Source: Elephas maximus indicus
Lineage: Eukaryota > Chordata > Mammalia > Proboscidea > Elephantidae
Reading direction: 5' to 3'
Assembly: GCF_024166365.1 (NCBI RefSeq)
Contig: NC_064825.1
Location: forward strand, 98,904,480 to 98,968,479
Length of the DNA stretch: 64,000 nucleotides
Every line of letters starts with the position of its first letter. Within the stretch, counting starts at the first letter, position 1. A model generated the notes under the pieces. It did not search any database, was not told where the DNA came from, and saw only the letters and a list, made by a program, of their open reading frames with translations. The translations under genes were made by a program, and so were the position numbers. Shown in pieces: positions 46,345 through 57,515 of the stretch.

Positions 46345-46861
46345 CCATTACTGAACATTTTGATCAAAGATTCCATAGAAGAATTCTGATCGAAAGGGGG
46401 GAAATGTAGAACAGAATTTCAAAGTCTCATAGACTCCAGACTTCCTGGAGCCACGAAGGTTGGATGAACCCCTGAAACTATTGCCCTAAGATAATCTTCA
46501 AACTTTAAACCAAAAATATCCCCTGAAGTCTTAAAACCAAGCAATAATTTAGCTTAACTTGTAAAAAATGCCTGCCTGGAGCATTAAGCTCTTTTAAGAA
46601 CCATCTATTGGATCAAATTGACAACAGCAACTTGAGATGTTAGATAGGAACCTTAGGGGGCAGTTAATTTATGTTAATGGGGAGGGACATCTCAGAAAAG
46701 GAGGGTGAGAGTCGTTCCTTAACTCAAAGAATGTAATCAGTGCCACTAAATGGTATATGTAGAAACTGTTGGTTTGGTGTATGTTTTGCTGTGTATATTC
46801 CCAACAACAACAACAAAAGAATTTCTAAAATTTTTAAAAATAATTAAAAAAAAAAAAAAAG
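46345..46861 (+). mobile_element. 3' part of the twin-primed L1, second piece with poly(A)
   Basis: The outer L1's 3' UTR continues with 'gaacattttgatcaaagatt', 'cctgaaactattgccctaag' and 'gtatgttttgctgtgtatat', and ends with a poly(A) at 46846-46860. 'gaaactcttt' after the tail (46862-46871) matches 'gaaattcttt' before the element (42133-42142) with one mismatch, a probable target duplication for the whole outer insertion. Confidence 0.9.
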
Positions 46862-46871
46862 GAAACTCTTT

Positions 46872-47269
46872 AGGGGAATAAATATCCCTCTTTTTCCCTC
46901 ACTCCTAGAAAATACAAAGCAACTCAGCTATCCTACCCACCATGGACTAATATAACTCCACCTTTGCTGAATTAACTTATACTGAACTAGTAGGCAAAAC
47001 AACCTCATTTTAAACTATGTGACTATATTTAGTTTTTGTAATCCCCTTCTCCCACTCTCTCTGCTCCCCGGTGCACACTGATTATTGAGAGGAAATGTCT
47101 ATTTAAAATTCCACAGGATCTTTTACCCAGTTTCATCAGTGTTTGATTTAAAGTGACATCCCCAAGAGGCATAAGGGCAAGATTAGGGAGCCTGGTGGTA
47201 CCTCAGGTAATGGACTTGGGACAGTTCCGTGAGCTTACTGCTTCCTTAGCGGAATTGGTTGGAATGGGC
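46872..47269. other. Intergenic DNA, no feature seen
   Basis: Unique-looking, possibly the start of the old L1 piece that follows. Confidence 0.35.
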
Positions 47270-47685
47270 CACTTTAGGGGTAACTTCTATTTAAGAACAT
47301 ATATGCGCTGTCACTGATAACAGAATTGAGACTGAAGGACATTATCAAGAGATTCCAAGTGGAGAAATTAGAATATGGCCTGAGTATTAGAGAATTATTG
47401 TTTATTTTGTATGATAATGGCATTGTGGTTATGTTAAAAAAAAAAAAAAGTTAATCTTCAGACATGCAGAATGAAGCATCTGGGAATGAGATGTCGTGGT
47501 GCCTGTAATTTCCCTTAGAATACTTAAGCAAAAAAAAAAAAATGAAGTAAATATGACAAATGTTAGTAACTATTAACTAGAGATGACGTATACGTGGATG
47601 TTTGTTATACTTATTTTTCAGTTATACTCATTTTTCAGTTCTTTGTTGGAAAATTTCCATAATAAATAGTTTTTTAAAAAGCAAC
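47270..47685 (+). mobile_element. Ancient L1 3' end (L1ME-like)
   Basis: 'gagtattagagaattattgt', then 'gataatggcattgtggttat', then the terminal 'gaaaatttccataataaata' follow the L1ME 3' UTR order. An A13 tract occurs at 47435-47447. Confidence 0.6.
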
Positions 47686-47756
47686 TAAGGATCCAATATT
47701 TTAGTGTTAAATAATACTAGACATAATAGTAAAACAAAATCTTTAAAAAGAAAAAG

Positions 47757-47912
47757 AAACCCATTACTATCAAGTCGTTCCTGACTCATAGCGACCCTAT
47801 AGGACAGAGTAGAACTGCCCCATAGAGTTTCCAAGGAGAGCCTGGTGTATTTGAACTGCCATCCTTTTGGTTACCAGCCGTAGCACTTAACCACTACACT
47901 ACCAGGGTTTCC
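47757..47912 (-). mobile_element. AfroSINE, short form, antisense
   Basis: It runs from 'gaaacccattactatcaagt' to 'ctacactaccagggtttcc'. Complete. Confidence 0.93.
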
Positions 47913-48036
47913 AATAAAATCTTAGTAAGAATATTTCATGTGCATGCACAAAAGGGGAACATGGATTTGAATTTCTCTGGCCTGAAAGGTAAACTCAGTG
48001 CTTTTAGTGGGGATTAGGGCCCTGTTTAATTTTTGC

Positions 48037-48186
48037 AGCACTGGTGGCACAGTGGTTAAGAGCTCGGCTGCTAACCAAAAGGTTCGAATCACCAGCTGCT
48101 CCTTGGAAACTCTATGGAGCAGTCCTGCTCTGTCCTATAGGGTCACTATGAGTCAGAATCAACTTGACAGCAAAGGTTACAGGTAT
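48037..48186 (+). mobile_element. AfroSINE, short form
   Basis: It runs from 'gcactggtggcacagtggtt' to 'caacttgacagcaaaggtta'. A few bases are lost at the B box ('ggttcgaatcacc'). Confidence 0.93.
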
Positions 48187-48187
48187 T

Positions 48188-48243
48188 TAGTTGTTGTTGT
48201 TAGGTGCCAGGGAGTCGGTTCTGACTCATAACGACCCTATAGT
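48188..48243 (-). mobile_element. RTE or SINE tail fragment, antisense
   Basis: 'agttgttgttgttaggtgcc', then 'gagtcggttctgactcataa' is the reverse complement of the RTE 3' end ('ggcacctaacaacaac'). It fits the LINE tail better than the SINE tail because of 'ggtgcc'. It abuts the preceding SINE. Confidence 0.75.
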
Positions 48244-49569
48244 TGTTGGGGTATGGTTATTACCACATAAACAAGTATAAAATGAAAATCCTGTGTAAAA
48301 ATACAGATTTATCTTATTTTTTAATGCATTTTAAACTCCAGAATTAAATCTATAAGAGAAGCATAGTAGACATTTAAAAAAAAAATGAGGACAGAATAAT
48401 TTTTATTTACCTGAGCTAAGTGCTTCAAAAGTTTAGAGTGGTGATCTGGGCTAGGTGGCAAGCTCCTTGAAGAAGGTCACAAAGACAAAAGGGTTTGAAG
48501 ACCTTGGGTTCCAGGATAAGAAATTGAGAGGGAAATTAGACTAGCCAGTTTATGCTCTAACCTACCTGAAAGGCTGAAGATAGAAGACACGAATTATGAA
48601 AACCCAACTTTACCGAGATGATTTTATTTTAATCATCTTTGGGATTTCCCGATTAGTGAGCTTCGTAAAAATGGTTCTTTCCATCTTTGAATAGTTATTA
48701 CTACAGTAGCTGTGATATACTAAAGTAGCAGGATACTTTTTTGATATGTTAATAGAGCATTTGTTTACTACAAATGTGTATGTTTATTTACGTATTGCCA
48801 TGAGGAAACAGAAAGAAAATATACCTCCAGTAGTGTAGGAGTTGTTGGTATGTAAAATTCCGGGGTACAGAGCCCAGTTTCAATTGTGTTGACTTTGAAT
48901 CCTTTGAAACTTTGCTGTAGACAGATGCGTGCCTGGATCAACTGTGATCATCAGATTTAATACTCACCTTGATTTTAAAACCTAAGTATTACTGGACAAC
49001 CCTAGCAAGCCCCAACTTTGTTTCTGTAGGGAAGGAGATCTTTACTACGGAACGCCTATTTATTTTTCAATGAACAAATATAAAATGGGCTCTTTTTGAA
49101 GTAGCCGGCCTCTGGTGTGAAATATATTGCACCAAATCAAAATCACCATCTGAAAAGACTTTTAAAACTTATACTCAAGATGGAGGTGATTTTAACAGAT
49201 CTGAAATCTCCAGTAAGTTTAGATGCTGTTGATTTTCTGGTAGCAAAGCCAGACTGAGTACTAGGAGGAGAGAGCTAGCAAATCCAGATTCCCTGATTCC
49301 TTGGGGTTTGCCTTTTAGCAAGGAAAGAAGGAGTATAGGTCAATAGCTAAAGCACTGGGGTAAGAAACATGAGAGGGAGGATATTTTAAAGTCTTAAAGT
49401 TTTAAGTGTTTTTTTCTGAAGTTAACATTGCATTAATAAATGGTATTTTAAAAAATGAAGTAAAGAATATTACATCTGATTCCAGTCCTGGTTACTTCAT
49501 TAACTACTGACTTTTACCTCAGTATCTTCATCTACAAATTGAGAGACTGCCCTTAAATACTAACTGCTG
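48244..49569. other. Intergenic DNA, no feature seen
   Basis: About 1.3 kb of unique-looking DNA with no frame of note. 49470-49570 may be MIR-derived. Confidence 0.4.
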
Positions 49570-49875
49570 GCATTTACTACGTGCCGGGCACTGTTTTGAG
49601 TGCTTTACGTTAAATCGTTTAAGCCTCACAACAACTTTATAAACTAAATACTTTTATTATACCTAATTCATCAATTACCAGAACCAAACTCGTTGCGGCT
49701 GGCGAGTCGGTTCCGATAGGACAGAGTATATCTGCTCCGTAGGGTTTCCAAGGAGCAGCTGGTGGATTTGAACTTCCGGCCTTTTGGTTAATAGCCGTAG
49801 CACTTAACCACTATGCCACCAAGGCTTCAATTCATCAATTAGGAAACTAGATGTTCTGAGGTAATCAAGTGCCAG
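49570..49875 (-). mobile_element. MIR SINE, antisense, split by an AfroSINE
   Basis: 'ttactacgtgccgggcactg', then 'agcctcacaacaactttata' lie left of the insertion. 'ttcatcaattaggaaactag' continues the MIR to its right. It is the host of the AfroSINE 49678-49828. Confidence 0.75.
49678..49828 (-). mobile_element. AfroSINE with exact 13-bp target duplication in a MIR
   Basis: Antisense copy, 'ccagaaccaaactcgttgcg' to 'ctatgccaccaaggcttc'. 'aattcatcaatta' occurs at 49665-49677 and 49829-49841, directly at both edges. The tail has lost about ten bases ('ccgataggacag' joins directly). Confidence 0.96.
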
Positions 49876-49919
49876 GTAATCAGAATTTTTGAAGTAGAAG
49901 GGCCCACCTCAGAGTGGCA

Positions 49920-50180
49920 AAGCATCATGGTGGTGCAGGGTACAAATTCTGTCCCCAAAATGTGTGCCTCTCAAACTTGGTTCCTTCACTTATTAGGAAT
50001 ACAGCTTTGAACAAATGGCTTAACCTTTGTGTACCTCAATTTCCTCATCTGTAAAATGGAACGACAGTAGAATCTGTATTATCGAGTTGTGATGAGGATT
50101 AAACGAGTTAATAGAGAGGTTTTTTTATCACCTAGGAAGCTCTTAGTAAATGTTATCAATCATCATGACGATGATGATGG
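49920..50180 (+). mobile_element. MIR SINE
   Basis: 'gaacaaatggcttaaccttt', then 'cctcatctgtaaaatggaac', then 'tgatgaggattaaacgagtt', then 'ctcttagtaaatgttatc'. Good 3' half of MIR. Confidence 0.75.
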
Positions 50181-50820
50181 TGATGACTGGGTAGTAGACA
50201 CAATTGTTTTCCTTAAAAGAATACGTTACGATATTATTGAGAGATCCTCAGATCAGAAAAAGCTGCTGGTGGTAGTGGTGGTCTTGATGGAAAGAATGGA
50301 GTTGTCATTATCAGTGATACAGAATAGTTTCTTACAGAAAAAGAAAAAAAAAAAAGGTTAAGAAGAGGAGACTGTTAGGCCAGAAAAGCAGAAAAATCTG
50401 CTTGTAATTCAACATAGGGGTCCATGAAATGGGTAGGGGCATGCATATATTTTTCAGATGTCTTTAAAGTTGAAAATTTTAGATAACGTGTGAGAAAAGA
50501 TATTGTGTAAATACTATTATGGTTGGGGAGCCGGTCATGTTTAAGTCATTATTGTCTGGCATCAGACAAGCCAATGAGTACTAATGAGCAAAACTGACTG
50601 GTGGCCATCTCTCTGAGTGGTCAGGGCTTTGTCGCCTCGCCACCAGTAGATCTGGACTCTGTGGCATTAGCCAGAATGCCAATTTTCAGTGAAAGCCCTG
50701 CTAAACCATCACTGTTGGGGAGGAGGAGGAAGGCAAACAGAGACAGCAATAAAGCACATAGAAATGAGGCCCAAATTTGGATGCTTATATGCAGTTACTC
50801 CAGTTTTCTTTGGATCGCTG
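50181..50820. other. Intergenic DNA, no gene supported
   Basis: Nothing recognised. The plus frame 50601-50948 (115 codons) overlaps an ancient repeat at its end and has no family motif. Confidence 0.4.
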
Positions 50821-50826
50821 TCGATT

Positions 50827-50960
50827 CATATAGAATGTTAGAGCTAAATGGGACCTTGGAGATTGTCCAGTACCACCCCTTCGTTTTACAGATAAGATTT
50901 CATGACGGTAGAGTTTGGCAAAGTTTGGCCAGGATTGCAGCGCAGTGAAATCCAGGGCAG
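50827..50960 (+). mobile_element. Ancient repeat (MIR/L2-type), tentative
   Basis: 'tagaatgttagagctaaatg', then 'gaccttggagattgtccagt', then 'ttcgttttacagataag' is the common 'agaatgtcagagctgg...gaccttagagat...attttacagatgag' ancient repeat. Family name uncertain. Confidence 0.5.
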
Positions 50961-51188
50961 TTGGTGTTGTGATGTTTCAAGAGGGATTTCAAGTAAGGAT
51001 GAAGGGGGAAAAGAATGGTTTTAGAGTGATGTCCAAATGGAAAAGTAAAGAAAGCAATGATTTTTCCCGAATTAATTAAACCAGAGAGATAAGGAGAGAA
51101 CTCTAACTTGCCCAACAGTCTTAGATTGGCCTTGTAGTTCATGTTTGAAAGCTGATGATAAGAACAACTTTTATTTTATTATTTCTAG

Positions 51189-51289
51189 GAACTTGGTCTC
51201 CTAAAATGGAAAGGAGGTTTGGAGAACAGTTTGGCAGCACCGACGGTCCCAGCAAATGAAGAATCTGTTTACAGCTGGTGTTGAAACTG
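51189..51289 (+). other. Candidate exon A (splice-bounded, unproven)
   Basis: A 101-base segment preceded by a T-rich tract and 'tatttctag' and followed by 'gtaagcag', both good consensus splice sites. In the frame that joins in phase to the candidate at 54248 there is an early stop at 51202-51204, then the frame is open to the donor, with an ATG at 51256. It could be a first coding exon, a non-coding RNA exon, or chance. I do not recognise the peptide. Confidence 0.3.
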
Positions 51290-52014
51290 GTAAGCAGTTA
51301 ATGTCAATCTGTTACTATTTAGGATGAATACATCTTGGCTTTTTAAAGAATCACTTTTAACTAAGTTTATGCTTAGTGCTTTGTTTTAAATAACGAGTGT
51401 CTCAATAGGAACTAATGAGTCAGCTGAATTTGGCATACAGTTCTGGACAGGGAAGGGGGCCGGAATCTTCTTTCGGAAGACTGAAAATGCTTTGCTGAGT
51501 TTCTTTTACAATTCCCCTAGCCAGAGTTGGGTTGGAGGGAGTCTTTCGGAAGGATTTAAGGGCTCCCCACTGTGCTGGCTCCCCAATTACAATAGCATTG
51601 GGTTACTGAATGAGGTCTAGCGAGGAAGTCATCAGTCTCTAGCTTGTCTGTTTATATGATGAAAAAGAAGTCAACAGCACTAAGGCTGAAGCAGAGAGAT
51701 TTGTATGGCACTGTACCCACTTATGTATTATTCTTTATAAAAAGCGTTTACCTACCATATCAGTAAGTATTTTAGAAAGAGGCTTTTACTTTGGCTTTTT
51801 TTTTTTTTAATTTAAAAAGAAAAACATTGCAGTTATTTCTTATCATATTATTATCTACATTGTTGTAAGGTGTAGGGATATTGACGGCTCTTAACATTGT
51901 GCACTCCCCTCAACCTTGCCCAGTACCACAGCCACCTCCATTGCTGTAGAAAGGCTTCAAGAAAATGGGTAGACCTGAGGAATAAACATGACGGTAACCA
52001 AAAGAAAAAAAAAA
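51290..52014. other. Intergenic or intronic DNA, no feature seen
   Basis: Nothing recognised apart from T and A tracts. Confidence 0.4.
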
Positions 52015-52050
52015 AAACAGTTGCCATTGTGTTGATTCTGACTCATAGCA
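52015..52050 (-). mobile_element. AfroSINE tail fragment, antisense
   Basis: 'aaacagttgccattgtgttg', then 'attctgactcatagc' is an antisense tail, directly followed by a sense copy. Confidence 0.75.
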
Positions 52051-52052
52051 AC

Positions 52053-52190
52053 TCATGGAAATCCTGGTGGTGTAGTGGTTAGGTGCTATGGCTGCTAACC
52101 AAAAGATCAGCAGTTCAAATCCACTAGGTGCTCCTTGGAAACTCTATGCGGGCAGCTCTACTCTGTCCTATAGGGTGGCTATGAATCATG
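52053..52190 (+). mobile_element. AfroSINE, short form, tail truncated
   Basis: It runs from 'atggaaatcctggtggtgta' to 'gggtggctatgaatcatggc'. The last part of the tail is lost. The 154-codon frame 52088-52552 begins inside this SINE and is taken as chance. Confidence 0.9.
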
Positions 52191-52643
52191 GCGGTAGCTT
52201 AGGTCTTTTTCTCTTCTTTACTTTTTGCCTTTTGATTCTGCCTTCCCTGGCTGCTCCCAATTTAGTGTCTGCTTGGGATGTTGGGTCATGGAATCAAGTT
52301 AGAGACGAAGAGACTGAGGCATGGTGTAGCTTTATGTGTTTATGTCTAGTCCCTCAGGAGCAGATGACAAGCCAAAATTTGAGGCAGAACTCAGCCTTTT
52401 GGTCCAGGTTGATAGTAAGTCATGCTGTTTATGCTGTAGAAGTTTGTTGGGCCTGTGATGGCCAGCTCTGCTATGCTCAAAAGAAACCTTCTGCTTTGCA
52501 CTTGCAAGATCATACCACAAGGACGATCACATCCTTTGAAAAAATGGCTTAAACAATCAAAAGTAACCAAGAGTGACATAAGGGAAAGGAATTTTTTTTA
52601 ATGTTTCTGCATATGAATTTTACATGTCCTCTGTTGCTCTAAA
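52191..52643. other. Intergenic DNA, no gene supported
   Basis: Open on the plus strand to 52552 and in pieces on the minus strand. I see no family motif, and the frame starts in a SINE. Confidence 0.4.
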
Positions 52644-52864
52644 GGAGCTCTGGTGGCACGGTGGGGTTAAGCGCTCAGCTGCTAACCAAAAGGTCAGGTG
52701 GTTTGAACCTACTAGTCCCTGTAAGGGAGAAAGACGTGGCAGTCTGCTTCCGTAAAGATTTACAGTCTTGGAAACCCTATATGGCAGTTCTATTCTGTCC
52801 TATAGGGTCGCTATGAGTTGGATAAGATTGCATGGCAATGGTTTTTTTTTTTTTTTTTTTTTTT
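52644..52864 (+). mobile_element. AfroSINE, long form, with T tail
   Basis: It has the long-form module 'gggagaaagacgtggcagtc' plus the full 'ctattctgtcctatagggtc' block, and ends in a long T run (52843-52863). It combines both central modules. Confidence 0.92.
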
Positions 52865-53448
52865 AATGTTGCTCTAAAGCATCAAGATCAGTTATAAGCA
52901 AAATACTTTCAGTGTTGTAAAGGATGGTGTCTGTGGTTGGCAGTCCTTCTCGTGGTTCTAACCCACACAGGCTCTCTAACTTTATTCATCCACGTGAAAA
53001 CCCCAAATGGGATGTCCTGGTAAAGAACAGGAAATTGCTAGGGCCTGGCGAACAAAAGCCCACAAGCCCCTAGTAGAGGGTCAGAACTGGTAATCTTTGG
53101 AGTCTGGAGAAGTAACATTAGCCAGACTGTGATAAATGCATCAAATGTCAAAAACAAAATCAGAATATGCCCTCAAATGTGGAGGAGAAGAAAGTTCAAC
53201 AAATCTTATTGGCCTATTAAAAAAGTTACATGGAGTATGGTGGACTCATAGAGAGGGAAGAATTAGAAATTAGTTCTAGGAAAAGAAATTTGGGGGTGAA
53301 AACAGGAGAATTAACACTAATTTCCCCCTGTAGAGTTTGAAATAGTAGATCCTTAGGTGAAAAAAGGGAAAATACTAGGAATCTGAAGATTTTCCAAATA
53401 GAAGATAAATTTTCTTTGGAGAAAAGGCATAGGAGTTAGTGTATATAA
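52865..53448. other. Intergenic or intronic DNA, no feature seen
   Basis: Unique-looking sequence, nothing recognised. Confidence 0.4.
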
Positions 53449-53617
53449 ACCAAACCAAAAAGCCCATTGCCGTTGAGTCGAGTTCAACTTATAGCGACCC
53501 TATAGGACAGGGTAGAACTGTCCCCATAGGGTTTCCAAGGAGAAGCTGGTGGATTTGAAGTGCCAGACATTTTGGTTAGTAGCCAGTTGCTCTCAATCAC
53601 TGTGCTACCAGGGCTCT
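53449..53617 (-). mobile_element. AfroSINE, short form, antisense
   Basis: It runs from 'ccaaaccaaaaagcccattg' to 'ctgtgctaccagggctct'. Complete. Confidence 0.93.
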
Positions 53618-54247
53618 AATGAATATAAGCCTGCATTAAAACAGAGACAAAATTATGGGCAAAAAGAGGGAGAAGAAGGAGCAAATAATTGTTTTTAAAA
53701 CTTCAGCCTAAATCTTACTCTGTCTTTCAGTATGTAGTGCTTCCATCTAGAGTATGCTGTGTTTTAAATATCTTTTTGGTGGGAAATTGTTTTGAAGTTA
53801 GAAAGACCTTTCGAAAGTTAGAAAATTTAGGGTCTGGATTTTTTTTTCTTTCACACGTTTATTTGAAATTTAGACTATAGAAACCATGTATAAAAAAGGC
53901 ATTAATATATTCTAGAAAATATTTTTAAACAGATAAGGACAGTTAAGAACTTAAATTTATTGAAAGAATATTAAAATTATTGAGTCATAATTTAGACCCC
54001 CCAAAATATGTCAATGACAAAAAAAAAAAAAAAAAACGGCAACTAAGTATAAGGAACAACTATCTTTTGATGGTTCTCTGATAATATTTAACTTTTTTTT
54101 TTGGCAGCATTAATTTAATTTGATTATATTTAAGTCTTATTGTCTGAAGTTAAGACTCAAAAAATTCAAATATTCATCACCCCTTATATGGTTTTTCAGA
54201 ATAGAAATGATCACAATAATTTAACTGTGTCTTTCTCTTTTCTGTAG
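53618..54247. other. AT-rich DNA, no feature seen
   Basis: Nothing recognised. A19-like tract near 54019-54036. Confidence 0.4.
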
Positions 54248-54316
54248 GAAAATGCCAAAAGTTTTATTTCCTGAAGAACCATGGAGATTCTTTTAAAGGT
54301 GAAACTTCTTCATTAG
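54248..54316 (+). other. Candidate exon B (splice-bounded, unproven)
   Basis: A 69-base segment after an excellent polypyrimidine tract and acceptor ('tctttctcttttctgtag') and before the donor 'gtaagg'. One frame is open throughout, in phase with the open part of candidate exon A at 51189-51289. Joined, they would give an open run of about 34 codons from the ATG at 51256. Length divisible by three keeps phase. I do not recognise the peptide. A non-coding exon or chance is equally possible. Confidence 0.35.
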
Positions 54317-57300
54317 GTAAGGAAACGTTTACTATTGTCTATCCCTCTGCTAAAAACAGCATTTCAATTAGAGGAAAAAAATAATGTGCTTTTAAACTTT
54401 GCTTATCCTAACTGATGTCAAACACTACAAAGACAATAGAAAGCAGGTTTTTTTAAGTTAAGTAAAACAAATTCATAGAAGTTTTTCACTCGAAAAAATC
54501 AACTTGCTCTTAAAAATAAAAGATCCATGTTTTTGCGCTTTCCCATAGACTGACATAATCATAAGATCCCACAATTCATCTTTTCTAAGTATTTCAGATG
54601 TAACCAAATTAAAATAAAAATTATATTTCTTTGTGGAAAGTTCCCCAAAAAATATCTGGCAAAATCAGAAGCAAGAGATTTTTTAGACACGTAGAATGTT
54701 CCTAAACATAAATATAAACTGATATGATAATAAAAAACACTGTTTTCATAAATTTGAGGGACTGGTTTTTACTTTAAAAGCAGGCCAGAGAATTAAAGTT
54801 AAGATTTAGGCAGTAACCAGGAAGCTTAAACTCCTGGATATACTTTCATATCAGGAAAATATTGTTTCGTAGTATCAGAATGTAAACATAAACAATTTGT
54901 TTAATCAGGCAAGAATCTGTGTTTTGTGTGTAATCTGTTTTCAGCTTTTGGTAACTGTCGTACTGGTAACGTAAGAAAGAAATGATAGACTCACTTTTTT
55001 GGCATCTTAGAATATTAGTAACTCATTCTGTTTTTGGCAGTAATTAGTGCAGTTTACTTGCATGAAAAGTATAAATTACATATGTGAAATTCAGATGTTT
55101 AAAAGCAGGTAAACTGAAAATGCAATTAAAATGTCTAAGCAAACATTTGAAGTTATTTTATGAAGTTAAAAGAATAAAAATAATTAGTTATAGAAATTAT
55201 ACATAGACCCTGTCGTACGATTTGCAAATGTGTACATTCTAGCTCCGAAACCAATACCACATTTGGGAAAGAATTAGATTGCAATGTTGGCCTTCTGTTA
55301 ACATCCCTTCTAAGACATGAACAAAATTTCTCCTAATTTTAAATATGTCAATATAGTTGCATATGAATTTTTTTTTTAGTACAGAGATTTAGGTTTTAAA
55401 AAATTTATGTAGTAAAATAGAATCTAAAAACTTTAGAAGAAAAATACTAAATTCTTTGTATGATTGCAGAATCCATTTCCAGAATAAATTTGTCTTCTCC
55501 TTATAGACATATTTATATTAGTATTAAGTATATAGGTTAAGACTTACTTAACTTAATTAGGATATACTAAACTCCTAAATCATTTTTAAAAGAAGGATTA
55601 TGGTAATCTGAAAAATTATAAAATTACTCCCAATGTGATCTTTAAATGAAGCCCTTTATTTTTGTCAGTTTTTTAAAAATCTTATATTTTGAGGGTTAAA
55701 AGAAAAGAAAAAATTATCGACCTCCTAATGGAAAATATAATCTCATAGCACTGAGAAGAAAGTTGTAAGCATGTGATAAAAAATAGGAATCAGTTTCATT
55801 TCTGGCTTATTTTTGAGTCCTTCTTATGAATCACACATATTTTGATATCAGTAGTATAAAATGTACATTATGCATTAAATGTTTACTGTTTGCCAACTAT
55901 TAAAAAAAATAATAAAGGGAAAAATACAACTTTCCCTAGCTAAATACTAACTAAAGTGTTAAGTGAAAATTAGAAAAATACAGAAGCTAAAATAGTATGA
56001 TGAACTAAAATTCCTTAAATAGATAGATAGGTACATATGTATATGTAATTTTTAATCCAGGTATAGCATTTTATCTTAATTGCTTATAAAACTACCTACT
56101 GTACATGAGTGAAAAAGGAAATAATAGAGAAGAATTTTTTCATTGTAGTTTACCAGATCAAAAAATGTTATTAATAAGCTAACTGCAATAATAAGGAACA
56201 TGTTTAAAATAGAATATTGTAGTGTTTTGCTGAAGATGTATCTTTCCAGCGAGGCCTTGGGTTTTTGTGTCTGTGTTAGGATTTCTGAGTTATATGATTT
56301 GAAATTCATGATACATTTCTAGTGCCCTTTCAAATGGTAAAATATTTCCGTGGAAAAATCAAACATTGTGTACATTTTATTTTATATTTGGGCATGAGAA
56401 AAATAGCAGGTTCTTTGGGAGAATTCTAGTTGTTTTAGTGCATGAATCAAATGACAAATAATCACTCTGACCCTCAGTCAGTTACACGTTTGAGCATGTT
56501 CAGTTTGTGTATGAGCAACTTAGAGAAATTTAATTTATGCTGATGATACAGAGATCTTGAAATATGATTGTTATCTTTACGGAAATTATGGGCAATATAT
56601 TTTAAAGAAATGTATTTTAAAACTCTTGTATTTAATTAAAATGAGAAAGACTTTTAAGGAATTCTTTCATGAGTAAACTATGTGATTGTGCACTTATCTA
56701 AATAAATAAGCTTCTTTTACTTTAGTTTACCTTTCGAATTATATTAAAATGTTTCTTTACCTGTTGTTTGTCTGTATTTTATAGTCAGAAGACAATAAAG
56801 CAGTAGTATATCCTATTTCTGATAATCTTTCCATCAGTATAGAGAGAGAAAGAGAAAGCAAACTATGTTGGCAAAATAGGCTTTTCCCCTCAAAAAAATT
56901 TAGTTTGAAATTGAAAAGATATATTGCCCACAACTGATTTGTTCTCATTAGGGCTTATTTGAAGTTGCATGAATTTTTAAGTCAATATATTTCAGAAAAT
57001 GTATCTTAAAAAATGGAGAGATGTATAACATTGTGGTCAGTTATAGGATACTTTTTCTCTCTTGTTGATTCCTAGAGCTTAGAAAATAAAATTTAAATTA
57101 CTAATGTTAAATACAAGATTTCTGGGCTATAATAATTTAGAAAAATGCCAAAAAATTAGAAAGGCGAAAGGGAAGATTAATTGAAGTTAAATGAGAAACA
57201 TTTGACACTGAGCGCTCTGGAGATAACAAATTGTACTCCGTGAGGAGTATTTTTCTGGGCAGCTGGGGGTTTGTTTATGTGACAAGTAAAGGCGGAGAGA

Positions 57301-57399
57301 CAGCATAACTGTAACTTGACAGAAATTCCGAAGTTAGTTTCGGGTTGTTAGGGTGAAACTAAGTGCAACAATTGGGTGTTGGAAGGGTGAAGGAAGCAG
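54317..57399. other. AT-rich unique DNA, no gene seen
   Basis: About 3.1 kb, free of AfroSINE and of repeats I recognise. It has a GATA-like microsatellite at 56021-56032 and a GA-rich tract near 56838-56858. Confidence 0.45.
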
Positions 57400-57515
57400 A
57401 ACTCGCCACCCCAGCCGTCACAACAGGGTTAACCGCGGCGCCGCCCGGTGCACTCTGGGAGTTGTAGGCCGCGGGCATTGTGGGAGTTGTCGTAAAAGTT
57501 TGCTTTCTTGCAGTG
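57400..57515. promoter_or_regulatory. CpG-rich promoter-like segment with two ZNF143/THAP11-type sites
   Basis: The AT-rich background changes abruptly to CpG-rich DNA ('ccgcggcgccgcccgg' at 57432-57447). Two 'gggagttgt' elements, 'actctgggagttgtag' (57452-57467) and 'cattgtgggagttgt' (57476-57490), are reverse-complement matches to the 'ACTACAAYTCCCAGMATGC' SBS element. ZNF143 and THAP11 bind that element at many housekeeping and snRNA-type promoters. No TATA box is seen. Transcription could run either way, or both. Confidence 0.65.

Noticed and set aside
52088-52552. A 154-codon open frame with a hydrophobic stretch
   Set aside because: It starts inside an AfroSINE, has no known motif and no splice or conservation evidence. 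A minus frame overlaps it.
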